From positions 1 to 6,405 of the forward strand of contig CALHQV010000315.1 in NCBI GenBank assembly GCA_938038035.1: DNA of 6,405 nt, given 5' to 3'. This document shows, piece by piece, positions 6,362-6,405 of this stretch. The notes beneath the pieces were generated by a model, which saw only the letters and a program-made list of their open reading frames with translations, searched no databases and was not told where the DNA came from. The position numbers and the translations under genes are program-made. Source of the DNA: an uncultured Gemella sp. (GTDB lineage: Bacteria > Bacillota > Bacilli > Staphylococcales > Gemellaceae). Each line of letters starts with the position of its first letter. Position 1 is the first letter of the stretch.

Positions 6362-6405
6362 AAATCCGGGGCATGGAAAAATTCCAGCCCCGGATTTCAA
6401 TTTTT
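6362..6405 (+). terminator. Second, GC-rich terminator hairpin
   Basis: AAATCCGGGGC (6362-6372) pairs perfectly with GCCCCGGATTT (6387-6397). The stem continues as TGGAA (6374-6378) with TTCCA (6382-6386), with one bulged A and an AAA loop. TTTTT (6401-6405) follows at the window edge. It is far more GC-rich than its surroundings. It may back up the first terminator or end something transcribed from the other direction. Confidence 0.7.

Noticed and set aside
1..6405. CRISPR array, tRNA or rRNA genes, or a defence island
   Set aside because: I saw no regularly spaced repeats, cloverleaf-like sequences or recognised defence domains anywhere in the window.

Overview
The window reads as chromosomal DNA of a low-GC Gram-positive bacterium (Bacillota). 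The genes are AT-rich, Shine-Dalgarno sites are strong and AGGAG-like, and intrinsic terminators are plentiful. The NrdG protein resembles the type found in streptococci and lactic acid bacteria, and a YhgE/Pip membrane protein is present. A Gemella-like or related Bacilli host is my guess from the overall look; no marker gene here fixes the genus. All four convincing genes lie on the + strand and cover most of the window.

Region by region: 1-123 is a leader with a weak hairpin and a good promoter for the first gene. 124-771 is nrdG, the radical-SAM activase of anaerobic ribonucleotide reductase, with an unusual N-terminal extension. 772-896 holds two inverted repeats; one overlaps a putative promoter, and the other sits in the leader of the next gene and looks like a terminator or a 5' stem-loop. 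897-3047 is a YhgE/Pip-family membrane protein with a TTG start. 3048-3210 holds a strong terminator, an operator-like inverted repeat and an extended -10 promoter. 3211-4212 is a family-2 glycosyltransferase-fold protein whose catalytic acidic motifs look degenerate. 4215-6239, only 2 nt further on, is a large multi-pass GT-C-type (PMT/ArnT-like) membrane glycosyltransferase with a soluble C-terminal domain. 6240-6405 is non-coding: a sequence resembling an IS3-family terminal inverted repeat, then two strong terminator hairpins in tandem.

How the genes may work together: nrdG belongs to anaerobic dNTP synthesis and probably pairs with an nrdD gene outside the window. The YhgE/Pip gene stands as its own transcription unit. 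The last two genes form a tight two-gene operon. I infer that it adds sugars to a cell-surface polymer or protein: the GT-C enzyme would act on the outer face of the membrane using a lipid-linked sugar, and the GT2-like protein would be a cytoplasmic partner. Because that partner seems to lack the DxD metal-binding motif, it may be a non-catalytic helper. This pair is the most interesting feature of the window.
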